From positions 1 through 23,013 of the forward strand of contig CANRFD010000011.1 of assembly GCA_947629845.1 (NCBI GenBank): a stretch of 23,013 nt of DNA. Reading direction: 5' to 3'. Of the stretch, positions 6,373-14,146 are shown piece by piece (the first letter of the stretch is position 1; each line of letters starts with the position of its first letter). The position numbers and the translations under genes were made by a program. The stretch comes from an uncultured Clostridia bacterium. Its GTDB lineage: Bacteria; Bacillota; Clostridia; Christensenellales; Borkfalkiaceae. The notes under the pieces were generated by a model, which had not been told where the DNA came from, ran no database searches, and saw nothing but the letters and a program-made list of their open reading frames with translations.

Positions 6373-6834
6373 ATGCTCGGTGGCAGAGTCGATCACGCAC
6401 TCGACGATAAAAATCGAATCAGGATCCCTGCAATGTACATGTCGGCATTCCCCCAGGGGGAGCCGCTGTACTTCGTCGAGTATGCCCCCGGCTGCATTTC
6501 CGTCATGCCGCAGTCCGTCAAGGACAGGCGCGTCGGCAGGGAGATGGACATCGATCCCGACAACGAAGAGGAATTTGACGCGATGCGTTTCATCTTCGCC
6601 TCTTCGGTCAAAGTGGAAGTCGATACGCAGGGGCGCGCCAAGATCCCGAAGTACTTCAGGGAGATCGCGGGCATCAAAAAGGAAGTCGTCACCGTCGGGC
6701 TCACCGATTTCATCGAGATCTGGGATCGCGACCGCTTCGAAGAGAAGCGCAGCCAGATGACGCTCCGCGAGGCCAATGCGATCTACTACAGGAAGAGGCG
6801 GGAAGCGCAAGCCGGTCACGAGCAAGATGAGTGA
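6373..6834 (+). CDS. mraZ: Transcriptional regulator MraZ
   Basis: DNA-binding AbrB-like protein that forms ring oligomers and regulates the division/cell-wall cluster, usually by repressing its own promoter. 153 residues, near the family norm. The two half-barrels are visible: D-H-A-L-D-D-K-N-R-I-R-I-P-A near residue 7, and V-D-T-Q-G-R-A-K-I-P-K-Y-F-R near residue 80, each matching the D-x-K-G-R-x-x-x-P type motif; the first copy has Asn in place of Gly. The ATG at 6373 follows GGAGACGGT; an in-frame ATG-less extension to 6283 would run through the promoter. The stop overlaps rsmH by 8 bp. Candidate operator repeats lie at 6266-6295. Confidence 0.96.
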   Translation: MLGGRVDHALDDKNRIRIPAMYMSAFPQGEPLYFVEYAPGCISVMPQSVKDRRVGREMDIDPDNEEEFDAMRFIFASSVKVEVDTQGRAKIPKYFREIAGIKKEVVTVGLTDFIEIWDRDRFEEKRSQMTLREANAIYYRKRREAQAGHEQDE

Positions 6835-7753
6835 GTATCATCTGCCGGTCATGCTGCGGGAAGTCCTCGAGGGGCTGAATATCCGCGCCGGCGGCGTCTA
6901 TTTTGACGGAACGGTCGGCGGAGGCGGACATTCCTACGGAATACTTTCCGCCGATCCGACAGTCAGGCTGATCGCAACGGACAAAGACGGCGACGCGATC
7001 GACGAAGCGGGAAAGCGGCTTGCCCGGTTTGAAGGCAGGTTCGAACTCCACAGAACGGATTACAAGAACTACCAAGAAGTTCTCGGCGACAGAAAGCTCG
7101 ACGGAGTACTCGTGGATTGTGGAATTTCTTCCCATCAGATCGACGACGCGTCCCGGGGCTTCACCTATCGGACGGCGGACGCCCCGCTCGATATGCGGAT
7201 GGACAAGCGTTCGCGTCTCACGGCGGAAGAGGTCGTCAACGGCTATCCCGAAGAAGAGCTCATACGCATCCTGCGCAGCTACGGGGAAGAGCAGTTCGCA
7301 CCGTCCATTGTACGCAACATTGCAAGGGCGCGCGGCAAAGGCCGCATACGCACCTGCGGAGAGCTCAAAGAACTGACCGAGGCGGGCATTCCCCCGAAAT
7401 TCCGCTCCGCGGCTTGCGCGAGAAAGACGTTTCAGGCCATCCGCATCGAAGTCAACGGCGAGCTCGACGGCTTGGAAGCCTGCATAAGGGGGCTCGTCGG
7501 AAAGCTGAAGCAGGGCGGCAGGGCATGTATCCTGACCTTCCATTCGCTGGAAGACCGCATCGTAAAACAGGTGTTCAGAGATCTTACCACCGCATGCGAG
7601 TGTCCCAAGAATTTCCCCGTGTGCGTGTGCGGAAAGAAAAAAGTAGCAGAGTACGTAGGCAAACAACCGCAGACGGCGGGTGAAGAAGAGATCGGTATGA
7701 ACCCGCGCAGCAAGAGCGCAAAATTACGGATCGTGGAAAAAATCGTAGAATGA
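6827..7753 (+). CDS. rsmH: 16S rRNA m4C1402 methyltransferase RsmH (MraW)
   Basis: S-adenosylmethionine-dependent enzyme that N4-methylates C1402 in the ribosomal decoding centre. 308 residues, normal length. Visible motifs: N-terminal H-L-P-V-M-L-R-E-V, the AdoMet loop D-G-T-V-G-G-G-G-H-S (27-36), D-G-V-L-V-D-C-G-I-S-S-H-Q-I-D-D, D-A-P-L-D-M-R-M-D, and the C-terminal F-H-S-L-E-D-R-I-V-K. The ATG at 6827 lies inside the end of mraZ (8-bp overlap), so translation is probably coupled. The invariant second-gene position in the cluster supports the call. The ribosome binding site is weak, as expected for a coupled gene. Confidence 0.97.
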   Translation: MSEYHLPVMLREVLEGLNIRAGGVYFDGTVGGGGHSYGILSADPTVRLIATDKDGDAIDEAGKRLARFEGRFELHRTDYKNYQEVLGDRKLDGVLVDCGISSHQIDDASRGFTYRTADAPLDMRMDKRSRLTAEEVVNGYPEEELIRILRSYGEEQFAPSIVRNIARARGKGRIRTCGELKELTEAGIPPKFRSAACARKTFQAIRIEVNGELDGLEACIRGLVGKLKQGGRACILTFHSLEDRIVKQVFRDLTTACECPKNFPVCVCGKKKVAEYVGKQPQTAGEEEIGMNPRSKSAKLRIVEKIVE

Positions 7754-7794
7754 GTGCGCGATCTGTCGAATACGAATAAAGTGAGGTAAAAATT

Positions 7795-8547
7795 ATGTCT
7801 GACACGGCGATTTTGGAAAGAGCTCCCCGGCAAGGCTACACATCGTTAAAAGATCGTTTGGTCACGCCCGCGGAGGAAGCGCACAAACAAAACATCGCGG
7901 ACAACTACCGCAAACTTCGTTTCGAGGATGCGGAGGCATATAATTCCGCAAAGGAAGGCGAGCCGGTAAGAGCTTCGGCTGCCGCCTCCGTCGCCGTGCA
8001 GGAGCCCGCGGCTCCCGTTCAAGCGCCCGCCGCGCCGTCGGCCGCAGACCGCATCGCGCAGTATACGCCCGTCGTCGCGCCCGCAGGCAATCATGATTTG
8101 TTCGGCGAATACACCTTTAAGGACGGCACGCTCTACGCGCCGCAGCAGCAAACGGCACGCGAGTCCGTTCTGACCGCCGCGCCCGTCGCGCCCACCGCCG
8201 AGGACGAGGACGCCGTTCCCACCCGTCGCACGATGGACACGCTTATCCGTCCCGCGGCAAAAGTGGCGGAGGAGCCCGAAGAGAAGGTCGGCTTTCGTAC
8301 CGTACTTTCCACGAAAACCAAGGTCGTACTTGCCGTCGTATGCGCGGCGATCGTATTAGCGCTCGTTCTCATCGGCGTCAATTCCGGCATCATCCGCTCC
8401 ATCGAGTCGGATATCGCGATCAGAAGGACGCAGCTCGACGAGTTGACCAAGGCGACGCAGTCCGTTCAGGAACAGATCGCAGACCTTACGACGCCCGAGA
8501 GCATCGCAGAGTGGGCGGCCAAGAACAACATGGTGCTCGATAATTAA
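7795..8547 (+). CDS. ftsL: FtsL-type bitopic division protein with a long cytoplasmic Ala/Pro-rich N-terminus
   Basis: Assigned by position between rsmH and the class B PBP and by topology rather than by sequence match. 250 residues. Residues 1-175 are hydrophilic and low-complexity, rich in Ala, Pro, Glu and Val (around 58-140), and look disordered. Residues about 176-196 are a single membrane helix. Residues about 200-250 are a short extracellular heptad-type helix (R-R-T-Q-L-D-E-L-T-K-A-T-Q-S-V-Q-E-Q-I) ending in P-E-S-I-A-E-W-A-A-K-N-N-M-V, like the end of FtsL/DivIC proteins. Usual FtsL is about 90-120 residues with a short cytoplasmic tail, so the N-terminal part is an expansion. Ribosome binding site GTGAGGT; 41 bp after rsmH. 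It would form the FtsQLB-type activator with DivIB. Confidence 0.75.
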   Translation: MSDTAILERAPRQGYTSLKDRLVTPAEEAHKQNIADNYRKLRFEDAEAYNSAKEGEPVRASAAASVAVQEPAAPVQAPAAPSAADRIAQYTPVVAPAGNHDLFGEYTFKDGTLYAPQQQTARESVLTAAPVAPTAEDEDAVPTRRTMDTLIRPAAKVAEEPEEKVGFRTVLSTKTKVVLAVVCAAIVLALVLIGVNSGIIRSIESDIAIRRTQLDELTKATQSVQEQIADLTTPESIAEWAAKNNMVLDN

Positions 8548-8551
8548 GTCC

Positions 8552-8567
8552 GGAGGAAAACAAAATA
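8552..8567 (+). promoter_or_regulatory. Strong ribosome binding site followed by an ATA codon: likely true start of the class B PBP
   Basis: GGAGG (8552-8556) begins 5 bp after the ftsL-like stop and is followed 8 nt later by ATA at 8565-8567, in frame with the PBP. The 19 codons between 8565 and the first ATG (8622) are open and encode a basic cytoplasmic tail (K-K-T-G-Y-S-F-S-V-L-R-K-R-L-F) directly ahead of the membrane helix. The ATG at 8622 has no well-placed ribosome binding site. Either AUA initiates, or the sequence carries an ATG to ATA change. Confidence 0.6.
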
Positions 8568-8621
8568 AAAAAGACAGGATATTCGTTCTCTGTCCTACGA
8601 AAGAGGTTATTTGCCGTTTTA

Positions 8622-10307
8622 ATGGCGATAGCCTTTATTTTTTGCCTTTTTCTCGCGCGGTTCTTCTACATACAGGCGATATGGGAGGACGATCTGCACT
8701 ATCTCGCGCTCGACCAGTGGACGAGGGAGATCCCCGTCGTCGCCGGGCGCGGCCGCATCGTGGACAGAAACGGGGAGGTGCTCGCGGCGAACAAGACCGC
8801 ATACAGCGTGTATGCGCGGGCGAACGCGGTCACCGATCCCGAGGGGAGCGCGCAGCTGCTCTCGCAGTCGCTCGGGCTCTCGTACGACGAGCTGTACGCA
8901 AAGCTGACCGACAAGGGGCGCTCGGAGATCACCGTTGTGAAGCGGACGGCAAAGGAGGTCGTGCAGAGCATCGAAAGTTACGATATTTCCGGCGTATACT
9001 ACGCGCGGGACAACTTGCGGTACTATCCCTTCGGCGCGCTCGCCTCGCAGGTTCTGGGCTTCACCTCGTACGACGGAAGCGGGACGACGGGGCTCGAGCG
9101 GAGCTACGACGAATACCTCGCCGGGGACAACGGCGAGATCTTGTTCGAGACCGACCTTGTAGGGGTAGACCTGAAGGGGGCCTCCGCCGCCTACGTCCCC
9201 GCGACGGACGGCATGAATGTGCGGCTGACGCTCGACTATCGCATTCAGGCGCTTGCGGAGGAGGTGATGGCGCGCGCCCTCGCCGAGTCAAATGCAAAAG
9301 CGGCGCGGGCGATCGTGCTCGACCCCAACGACTTCTCCGTGCTCGCGATGGTAAATCTTCCCTCCTACGATTTGAACGACATCCCGCGCGACGACCTCGA
9401 TTCGCTCAATTTGCTTTCGAGGAACTGCATCGTATCGGACATCTATGAGCCGGGCTCGACCTTCAAGATCGTGACGGCGGCCGCCGACATCGAGGAATAT
9501 TTGCGCGGAAACGATCGGGCGTTCTCCACAAATCATGTGTTTTCCTCATCGCGCACGCGCACGGTGGACGGCTCGCAGATCAAGTGCTGGAGCGACCATA
9601 AGAACGGAAAGCACAGCAACCAGACGCTCGCCGAGGCGTTGAACAACAGCTGCAATCCCTGCTTTGTGGATATTGCGCTCGCTTTGGGGAAAAATAAATT
9701 TTACGAATACCTGAAGGCCTTCGGTTTCGGGCGGGCGACGGGGATAGATTTTTCGGGGGAGTCCATCGGCATGCTGCTCGCCGAGAGCACGGTAAAAAAC
9801 GGCGACCTCGCGCGCATCGGCTTCGGGCAGACCATCGCCGTGACGCCCCTGCAGCTCGCATGCGCCGCGGCCGCGGCGGTCAACGGCGGATACTATTATT
9901 CGCCCCGCCTCGTCAGCGAAATTTACACCGACGACGGCCTTACGCACTACTTCGTCAAGGAAAAATTCGTCGGCCGCACCGTGAGCGAGGAGGCCTCCGT
10001 CATCTTGTCGGGCATGCTCGAGGGGGTCGTCCGCGACGGGAGCGGCAAAAAGGCGTACATCGAAGGCTATCATGTGGCGGGAAAGACGGGGACTGCGCAA
10101 AAATATGTCGACGGCAAAATCGCGCAGGGGAAATATGTCTCGTCCTTTGTGGGGTACTTTCCCGCAAAGTCGCCCAAATATCTTGCGCTCGTCATCATAG
10201 ACGAGCCGCAGGGCACATATTACGGCAGCACGGTCGCCGCACCCTGCGCGGGGGAGATATTCCGCGGGATCATCGATCTGATGAAAATTCAGCCAACGGA
10301 GGGATAG
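8622..10307 (+). CDS. ftsI: Class B penicillin-binding protein (FtsI/PBP2B-type septal transpeptidase)
   Basis: Bitopic membrane enzyme that crosslinks septal peptidoglycan, acting with FtsW. 561 residues from the first ATG; 580 if the ATA at 8565 is used (preferred, but non-canonical). Membrane helix at 1-18, PBP-dimerisation domain from G-R-G-R-I-V-D-R-N-G (42-51) to about 190, then the transpeptidase domain. Its motifs are S-T-F-K with nucleophile Ser279 (279-282), S-C-N (343-345) and K-T-G-T (488-491). It ends shortly after the transpeptidase domain with no PASTA repeats, which favours a division PBP over SpoVD. Beginning at 8622 would place the protein start inside the membrane helix with no basic residues ahead of it. 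murE begins 3 bp after the stop. Confidence 0.95.
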   Translation: MAIAFIFCLFLARFFYIQAIWEDDLHYLALDQWTREIPVVAGRGRIVDRNGEVLAANKTAYSVYARANAVTDPEGSAQLLSQSLGLSYDELYAKLTDKGRSEITVVKRTAKEVVQSIESYDISGVYYARDNLRYYPFGALASQVLGFTSYDGSGTTGLERSYDEYLAGDNGEILFETDLVGVDLKGASAAYVPATDGMNVRLTLDYRIQALAEEVMARALAESNAKAARAIVLDPNDFSVLAMVNLPSYDLNDIPRDDLDSLNLLSRNCIVSDIYEPGSTFKIVTAAADIEEYLRGNDRAFSTNHVFSSSRTRTVDGSQIKCWSDHKNGKHSNQTLAEALNNSCNPCFVDIALALGKNKFYEYLKAFGFGRATGIDFSGESIGMLLAESTVKNGDLARIGFGQTIAVTPLQLACAAAAAVNGGYYYSPRLVSEIYTDDGLTHYFVKEKFVGRTVSEEASVILSGMLEGVVRDGSGKKAYIEGYHVAGKTGTAQKYVDGKIAQGKYVSSFVGYFPAKSPKYLALVIIDEPQGTYYGSTVAAPCAGEIFRGIIDLMKIQPTEG

Positions 10308-10310
10308 GGG

Positions 10311-11750
10311 ATGGAACTTGAAATTTTTGCAAAGGAAACGGGCGGTCGGCTCGTGGGGGAGAACAGAGAGATCAGGGGGTTGTGCACCGACAGCCGCGTC
10401 GTCGGCGACGGCGATCTGTTCCTCTGTTTCCGCGGGACAAAGGTGGATTCCCACCTCTTTGCGGAGGAAGCGGAGGCGCGCGGAGCCACGGCAATTGTGT
10501 GCGAGCGCCAGCTGAACGTCGGCATTCCGCAGCTCGTCGTGCGGGACGGAAGGCGTGCGCTCGCCGAGATCGCGGCGGCGTTTTACGGCCACCCCGAGCA
10601 AAAACTTACCGTGATCGGCGTGACGGGAACAAACGGCAAGACGACCGTCACGCATATGCTCTACGAAATTCTGACCGCCGCGGGGAAGAAGGCGGGGCTC
10701 ATCGGCACGCTCGGCGCACGATACGGCGAGGTGCGCATCGACCCCTCGCTCACCACGCCCGACCCCGTCTCGCTCTTTTCGCTGCTCGCCGAAATGGAGC
10801 AGGCGGGAATGGAGTACGTCGCGATGGAGGTTTCCGCGCATGCGCTTGCGCTCAAAAAGGACTGCCCGATCGTCTATGACGCGGCGATCTTCACCAATTT
10901 GACGCAGGATCATCTCGATTTCTTCGGCGATATGGAGGCATACGCCGCCGCAAAGCGCTCGCTCTTCACGGCGGACAGGTGCAAACTCGCCGTATTGAAT
11001 GCGGACGACGCCTACAGCGAACGCCTCGCCCAGCAGGGCGCCGAGGCGGTGACGTACGGGCTGGAGACGCCCGCCGACTGCTTCGCCCTGCCGGAGGAGG
11101 AAGGCATCGACGGGACGCGGGTGCTTCTCAACCTCGAGGACGAGCTTTGCGAGGCGAACCTGAAAATGGCGGGGCGTCACAATGTCTATAACGCGCTCGC
11201 GGCGGCGTGCACGGCGCACCGCTTGGGCGTTCCCCCGGAGGCCATCGCCCGCGGGCTCTCCCGTACGACGGTCAACGGCAGGCTGGAGCACATCTGCACC
11301 TACCGCGGCGCCGAGATCTACGTCGATTTCGCCCACACGCCGGACGGGCTCCGCCAGTCGCTGTTCGCGCTCCGCGGCCACTGCAAGGGAAGGCTCATCC
11401 TGCTCTTCGGGTGCGGAGGCAACCGCGACCGCGAAAAACGCCCCATCATGGGGGAGATCGCGGCCAATTGCAGCGACTTTTCCGTGATCACTTCGGACAA
11501 TCCGCGCTATGAAGACCCCTGCGCCATCATCTCGGAAATTTGCGAGGGGTTTATGAAGTCCGGCACGCACTTTACCGCCATGGAGGATCGGGAGAAGGCG
11601 ATCGCATACGCCATCGGCCTGTTGCAGACGGGCGACGTCCTTCTCGTCGCGGGCAAGGGCGGGGAAAACACGCAGGAGATCATGGGCGTGAAGTATGCCT
11701 ACGACGATAAAGCCGTGATAAAGTCGGTCATCGAGGGCGGAAATGCGTAA
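10311..11750 (+). CDS. murE: UDP-MurNAc-tripeptide synthetase MurE (meso-diaminopimelate type)
   Basis: Cytoplasmic ATP-dependent ligase that adds the third residue of the stem peptide. 479 residues, normal length. Three Mur-ligase domains: N-terminal UDP-binding (T-D-S-R at 26-29), central ATPase with G-T-N-G-K-T-T (106-112) and the carbamylated-lysine region A-K-R-S-L-F (Lys215), and a C-terminal domain with D-N-P-R (396-399). DNPR is the established signature of meso-DAP-adding enzymes, whereas lysine-adding enzymes differ there, so the peptidoglycan is probably A1-gamma type. The ATG at 10311 follows GGAGGG. The 3' end overlaps mraY by 8 bp; murF, commonly next, is missing here. Confidence 0.97.
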   Translation: MELEIFAKETGGRLVGENREIRGLCTDSRVVGDGDLFLCFRGTKVDSHLFAEEAEARGATAIVCERQLNVGIPQLVVRDGRRALAEIAAAFYGHPEQKLTVIGVTGTNGKTTVTHMLYEILTAAGKKAGLIGTLGARYGEVRIDPSLTTPDPVSLFSLLAEMEQAGMEYVAMEVSAHALALKKDCPIVYDAAIFTNLTQDHLDFFGDMEAYAAAKRSLFTADRCKLAVLNADDAYSERLAQQGAEAVTYGLETPADCFALPEEEGIDGTRVLLNLEDELCEANLKMAGRHNVYNALAAACTAHRLGVPPEAIARGLSRTTVNGRLEHICTYRGAEIYVDFAHTPDGLRQSLFALRGHCKGRLILLFGCGGNRDREKRPIMGEIAANCSDFSVITSDNPRYEDPCAIISEICEGFMKSGTHFTAMEDREKAIAYAIGLLQTGDVLLVAGKGGENTQEIMGVKYAYDDKAVIKSVIEGGNA

Positions 11751-12693
11751 TTTTTTGTTTGCTGCGGCGGTTGCGTTTGCGCTTTCGTTCGCTCTTTGTG
11801 CCCTGCTCATACCGATTTTGAAGCGTCTGAAGGCGGGGCAGAACATTCTGTCGTACGTCAAGGAACACATGGAAAAGAGCGGGACGCCCACGATGGGCGG
11901 ACTCGCTTTTATCATCGCCGCGTGCGTTGCCGCGATCGTATTTTCCGACGGAACGGACAAGTCTTTCCCCGTCGTGCTTGCGGTGGGGCTCGCGTATCTT
12001 GCCGTCGGGTTTCTCGACGACCTTCTGAAGAAGCTGCGGGGGAAAAATCTCGGCCTGCGCCCGTACCAGAAGATCGTTTTCCAGCTGGCGGTCGCGGCGA
12101 TGGCGAGCATATACTGCTGTCTCAACGGACTCACCATACTCAAAATGCCGTACAGCACGGCGGGGTACGACATCGGCTGGGGAATGCTCCCGCTCGGCGT
12201 CTTTATCTTTCTTGCCACGGTGAACAGCGTCAATCTGACGGACGGGTTGGATGGGCTCGCGGGCTCGGTGAGCGCCGTATTCTTCGCGATCTTCGGCGTT
12301 TTGATCGCGCTTCAGGGCGGAAGCGCTCCGCTTTCGGCGCTCTCCTTCGCGCTCACGGGCGCGCTTTCGGCCTTTCTCATCTTCAACGTCAACCGCGCAA
12401 GTTTGTTCATGGGGGACACCGGTTCGCTCTCCCTCGGCGGCTTTGCTGCATGCGTCGCGCTCTTCTCGGGGAACGCCCTCGCGATCCCGATCGTCGGCAT
12501 CACCTTTGTATTTTCAAGCATATCCGTCATCCTACAGGTAATATACTATAAAAAAACGGGCAAACGGATCTTTCTCATGGCTCCCGCGCACCACCATTTT
12601 CAGGAGAAGGGATATACCGAGGCGAAGATCGCCTACGTCTATTCCGTCGTGACTGCGGTGCTCGGGGCGTCGCTGTTGATCGCGTTTGTCTGA
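11743..12693 (+). CDS. mraY: Phospho-MurNAc-pentapeptide transferase MraY
   Basis: Integral membrane enzyme that transfers phospho-MurNAc-pentapeptide from UDP to undecaprenyl phosphate, making lipid I. 316 residues with about ten hydrophobic helices. Signature stretches: K-S-G-T-P-T-M-G-G (45-53), the Asp pair G-F-L-D-D-L-L-K-K (89-97), N-S-V-N-L-T-D-G-L-D-G (161-171), M-G-D-T-G-S (223-228) and H-H-H-F-Q-E-K-G (283-290). All canonical catalytic positions are present. Start ATG lies inside the end of murE (8-bp overlap). 40 bp separate its stop from murD. Confidence 0.97.
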   Translation: MRNFLFAAAVAFALSFALCALLIPILKRLKAGQNILSYVKEHMEKSGTPTMGGLAFIIAACVAAIVFSDGTDKSFPVVLAVGLAYLAVGFLDDLLKKLRGKNLGLRPYQKIVFQLAVAAMASIYCCLNGLTILKMPYSTAGYDIGWGMLPLGVFIFLATVNSVNLTDGLDGLAGSVSAVFFAIFGVLIALQGGSAPLSALSFALTGALSAFLIFNVNRASLFMGDTGSLSLGGFAACVALFSGNALAIPIVGITFVFSSISVILQVIYYKKTGKRIFLMAPAHHHFQEKGYTEAKIAYVYSVVTAVLGASLLIAFV

Positions 12694-12733
12694 TCTCCCT
12701 GTGGGACAACCCGTGGGGAGGAAAGGAGTGGAT

Positions 12734-14146
12734 ATGCTGTTTACACGACAAACTTTTCTCGTTGCGGGGCTTTCGCGGTCGGGGATCTCCGCGAGCGAAT
12801 ACCTTGCGGAACACGGCGCAAAGGTGTACCTCTATGACGACGTAGACGACGCCAACGTCCGCGCCGCCATCGAGCGGCTCTCCAAACTCGGCTGCATTCC
12901 CGTCCGGAAGGACGAGCTCGCCGAAAGATCCGAGCGGTGCGATATCCTCGTGCTCTCGCCCGGCATTCCCGTCGATCATCCGCTCCCCGTTTCCTTCAAG
13001 CGGGCGGGCAAGCGCATTGTGGGAGAGGCCGAACTTGGCGCGCTCGCGCTGAAATGCCCCGTCGTGGCGGTCACGGGGACAAACGGCAAGACGACCACCG
13101 TCACCATGCTCGAGAGCATCTTCAAGACGGCGGGCAAAAACGCCGTGGCGTGCGGAAACGTCGGCAAGCCCATCACATCTTGTCTCAAGGAGCTGGGGGA
13201 GGACGGCATCGCCGTTGCGGAAATTTCCTCCTTCCAGCTCGAAACGCTGTATTCCCTGCGCCCGCACGTCGCCGTTGTGCTCAATGTGACGGAAGACCAT
13301 CTCAACCGCCACTACAACATGGAAAATTATACATATCTCAAATCCCGCATTCTCAAAAATTCTTCGGAGAGCGAATTTGCCGTGCTCAACTACGACGATC
13401 CCGTCGTGCGCACCTTCGACGAAAAGACGAAGGCGACGACGGTTTGGTTCTCCATGCGCGAAAAGGTGGAGGGCGCCTACCTTGCCGACGGCGCGTTCTG
13501 GTTTTTCGGCGAGCGCATCCTTTCCGCCGATGAATTTCCGCTCGACGGCGATCACAACCGCGCAAACGCGCTTGCCGCAATCGCCGCAGCCAAGCTGATG
13601 GGGGCGGGGAACGCCTCCATCGCGGCGGCGCTCAAGACGTTCCGCGGCGTAAAACATCGCCTCGAAAAGGTGAGCGAGCTCAACGGCATCGTGTTCATCG
13701 ACGATTCCAAGGCGACCAATGTGGATTCTACGATCAAGGCGATCGGCAGCGTAAAGGGCGAAAGCGTGCTGCTCGTCGGCGGGAAGGACAAGGGCTACAC
13801 CTACGAGGCGCTGTTCGACGCCATCAAACAGTCCAATGTCGTCCATACCGTCATTTACGGGGAGAATGCCTTCCGCATCTTGGGCGCGGCGCTCAAGCAG
13901 GGGTATACCAATCTCACGCTGTGCCGCCCGTTCGATCTCGCCGTGCGCGTGGCGTATCTTACGGCGCGGCGGGGGCAAAACGTGCTGCTTTCGCCCGCGT
14001 CCGCAAGTTTCGACGCCTTTACGAGTTACGAAGAACGCGGAAACCGTTTTGCCGAGCTCGTCGGCATCTTTGCAAGGGAATACGGGCGAGAAGAGCACGG
14101 CGCCGCCATTCCCGCAATAGGGGGCGAGCGTGAAGAGGCCGAATAA
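12734..14146 (+). CDS. murD: UDP-N-acetylmuramoylalanine--D-glutamate ligase
   Basis: Cytoplasmic Mur ligase that adds the D-Glu made by MurI to UDP-MurNAc-L-Ala. 470 residues. Rossmann-like N-terminal domain (V-A-G-L-S-R-S-G at 10-17, L-S-P-G-I-P at 74-79), ATPase loop G-T-N-G-K-T-T-T (115-122), then E-I-S-S-F-Q-L-E and, in the C-terminal part, D-D-S-K-A-T-N and G-G-K-D-K-G. The ATG at 12734 has AGGAG 5 nt upstream and gives a normal N-terminus. A GTG two codons earlier (12728), served by GGAGG, is also possible; the TTG at 12686 is unlikely. The 3' end overlaps ftsW by 17 bp. Confidence 0.96.
   Translation: MLFTRQTFLVAGLSRSGISASEYLAEHGAKVYLYDDVDDANVRAAIERLSKLGCIPVRKDELAERSERCDILVLSPGIPVDHPLPVSFKRAGKRIVGEAELGALALKCPVVAVTGTNGKTTTVTMLESIFKTAGKNAVACGNVGKPITSCLKELGEDGIAVAEISSFQLETLYSLRPHVAVVLNVTEDHLNRHYNMENYTYLKSRILKNSSESEFAVLNYDDPVVRTFDEKTKATTVWFSMREKVEGAYLADGAFWFFGERILSADEFPLDGDHNRANALAAIAAAKLMGAGNASIAAALKTFRGVKHRLEKVSELNGIVFIDDSKATNVDSTIKAIGSVKGESVLLVGGKDKGYTYEALFDAIKQSNVVHTVIYGENAFRILGAALKQGYTNLTLCRPFDLAVRVAYLTARRGQNVLLSPASASFDAFTSYEERGNRFAELVGIFAREYGREEHGAAIPAIGGEREEAE

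Noticed and set aside
9546..12233. Very long open frame (895 codons) on the minus strand opposite ftsI, murE and mraY
   Set aside because: It is antisense to three clearly recognised genes, its translation is Arg/Asp/Glu/His-rich without any known motif, and it reflects the strong GC third-position bias of the coding strand.
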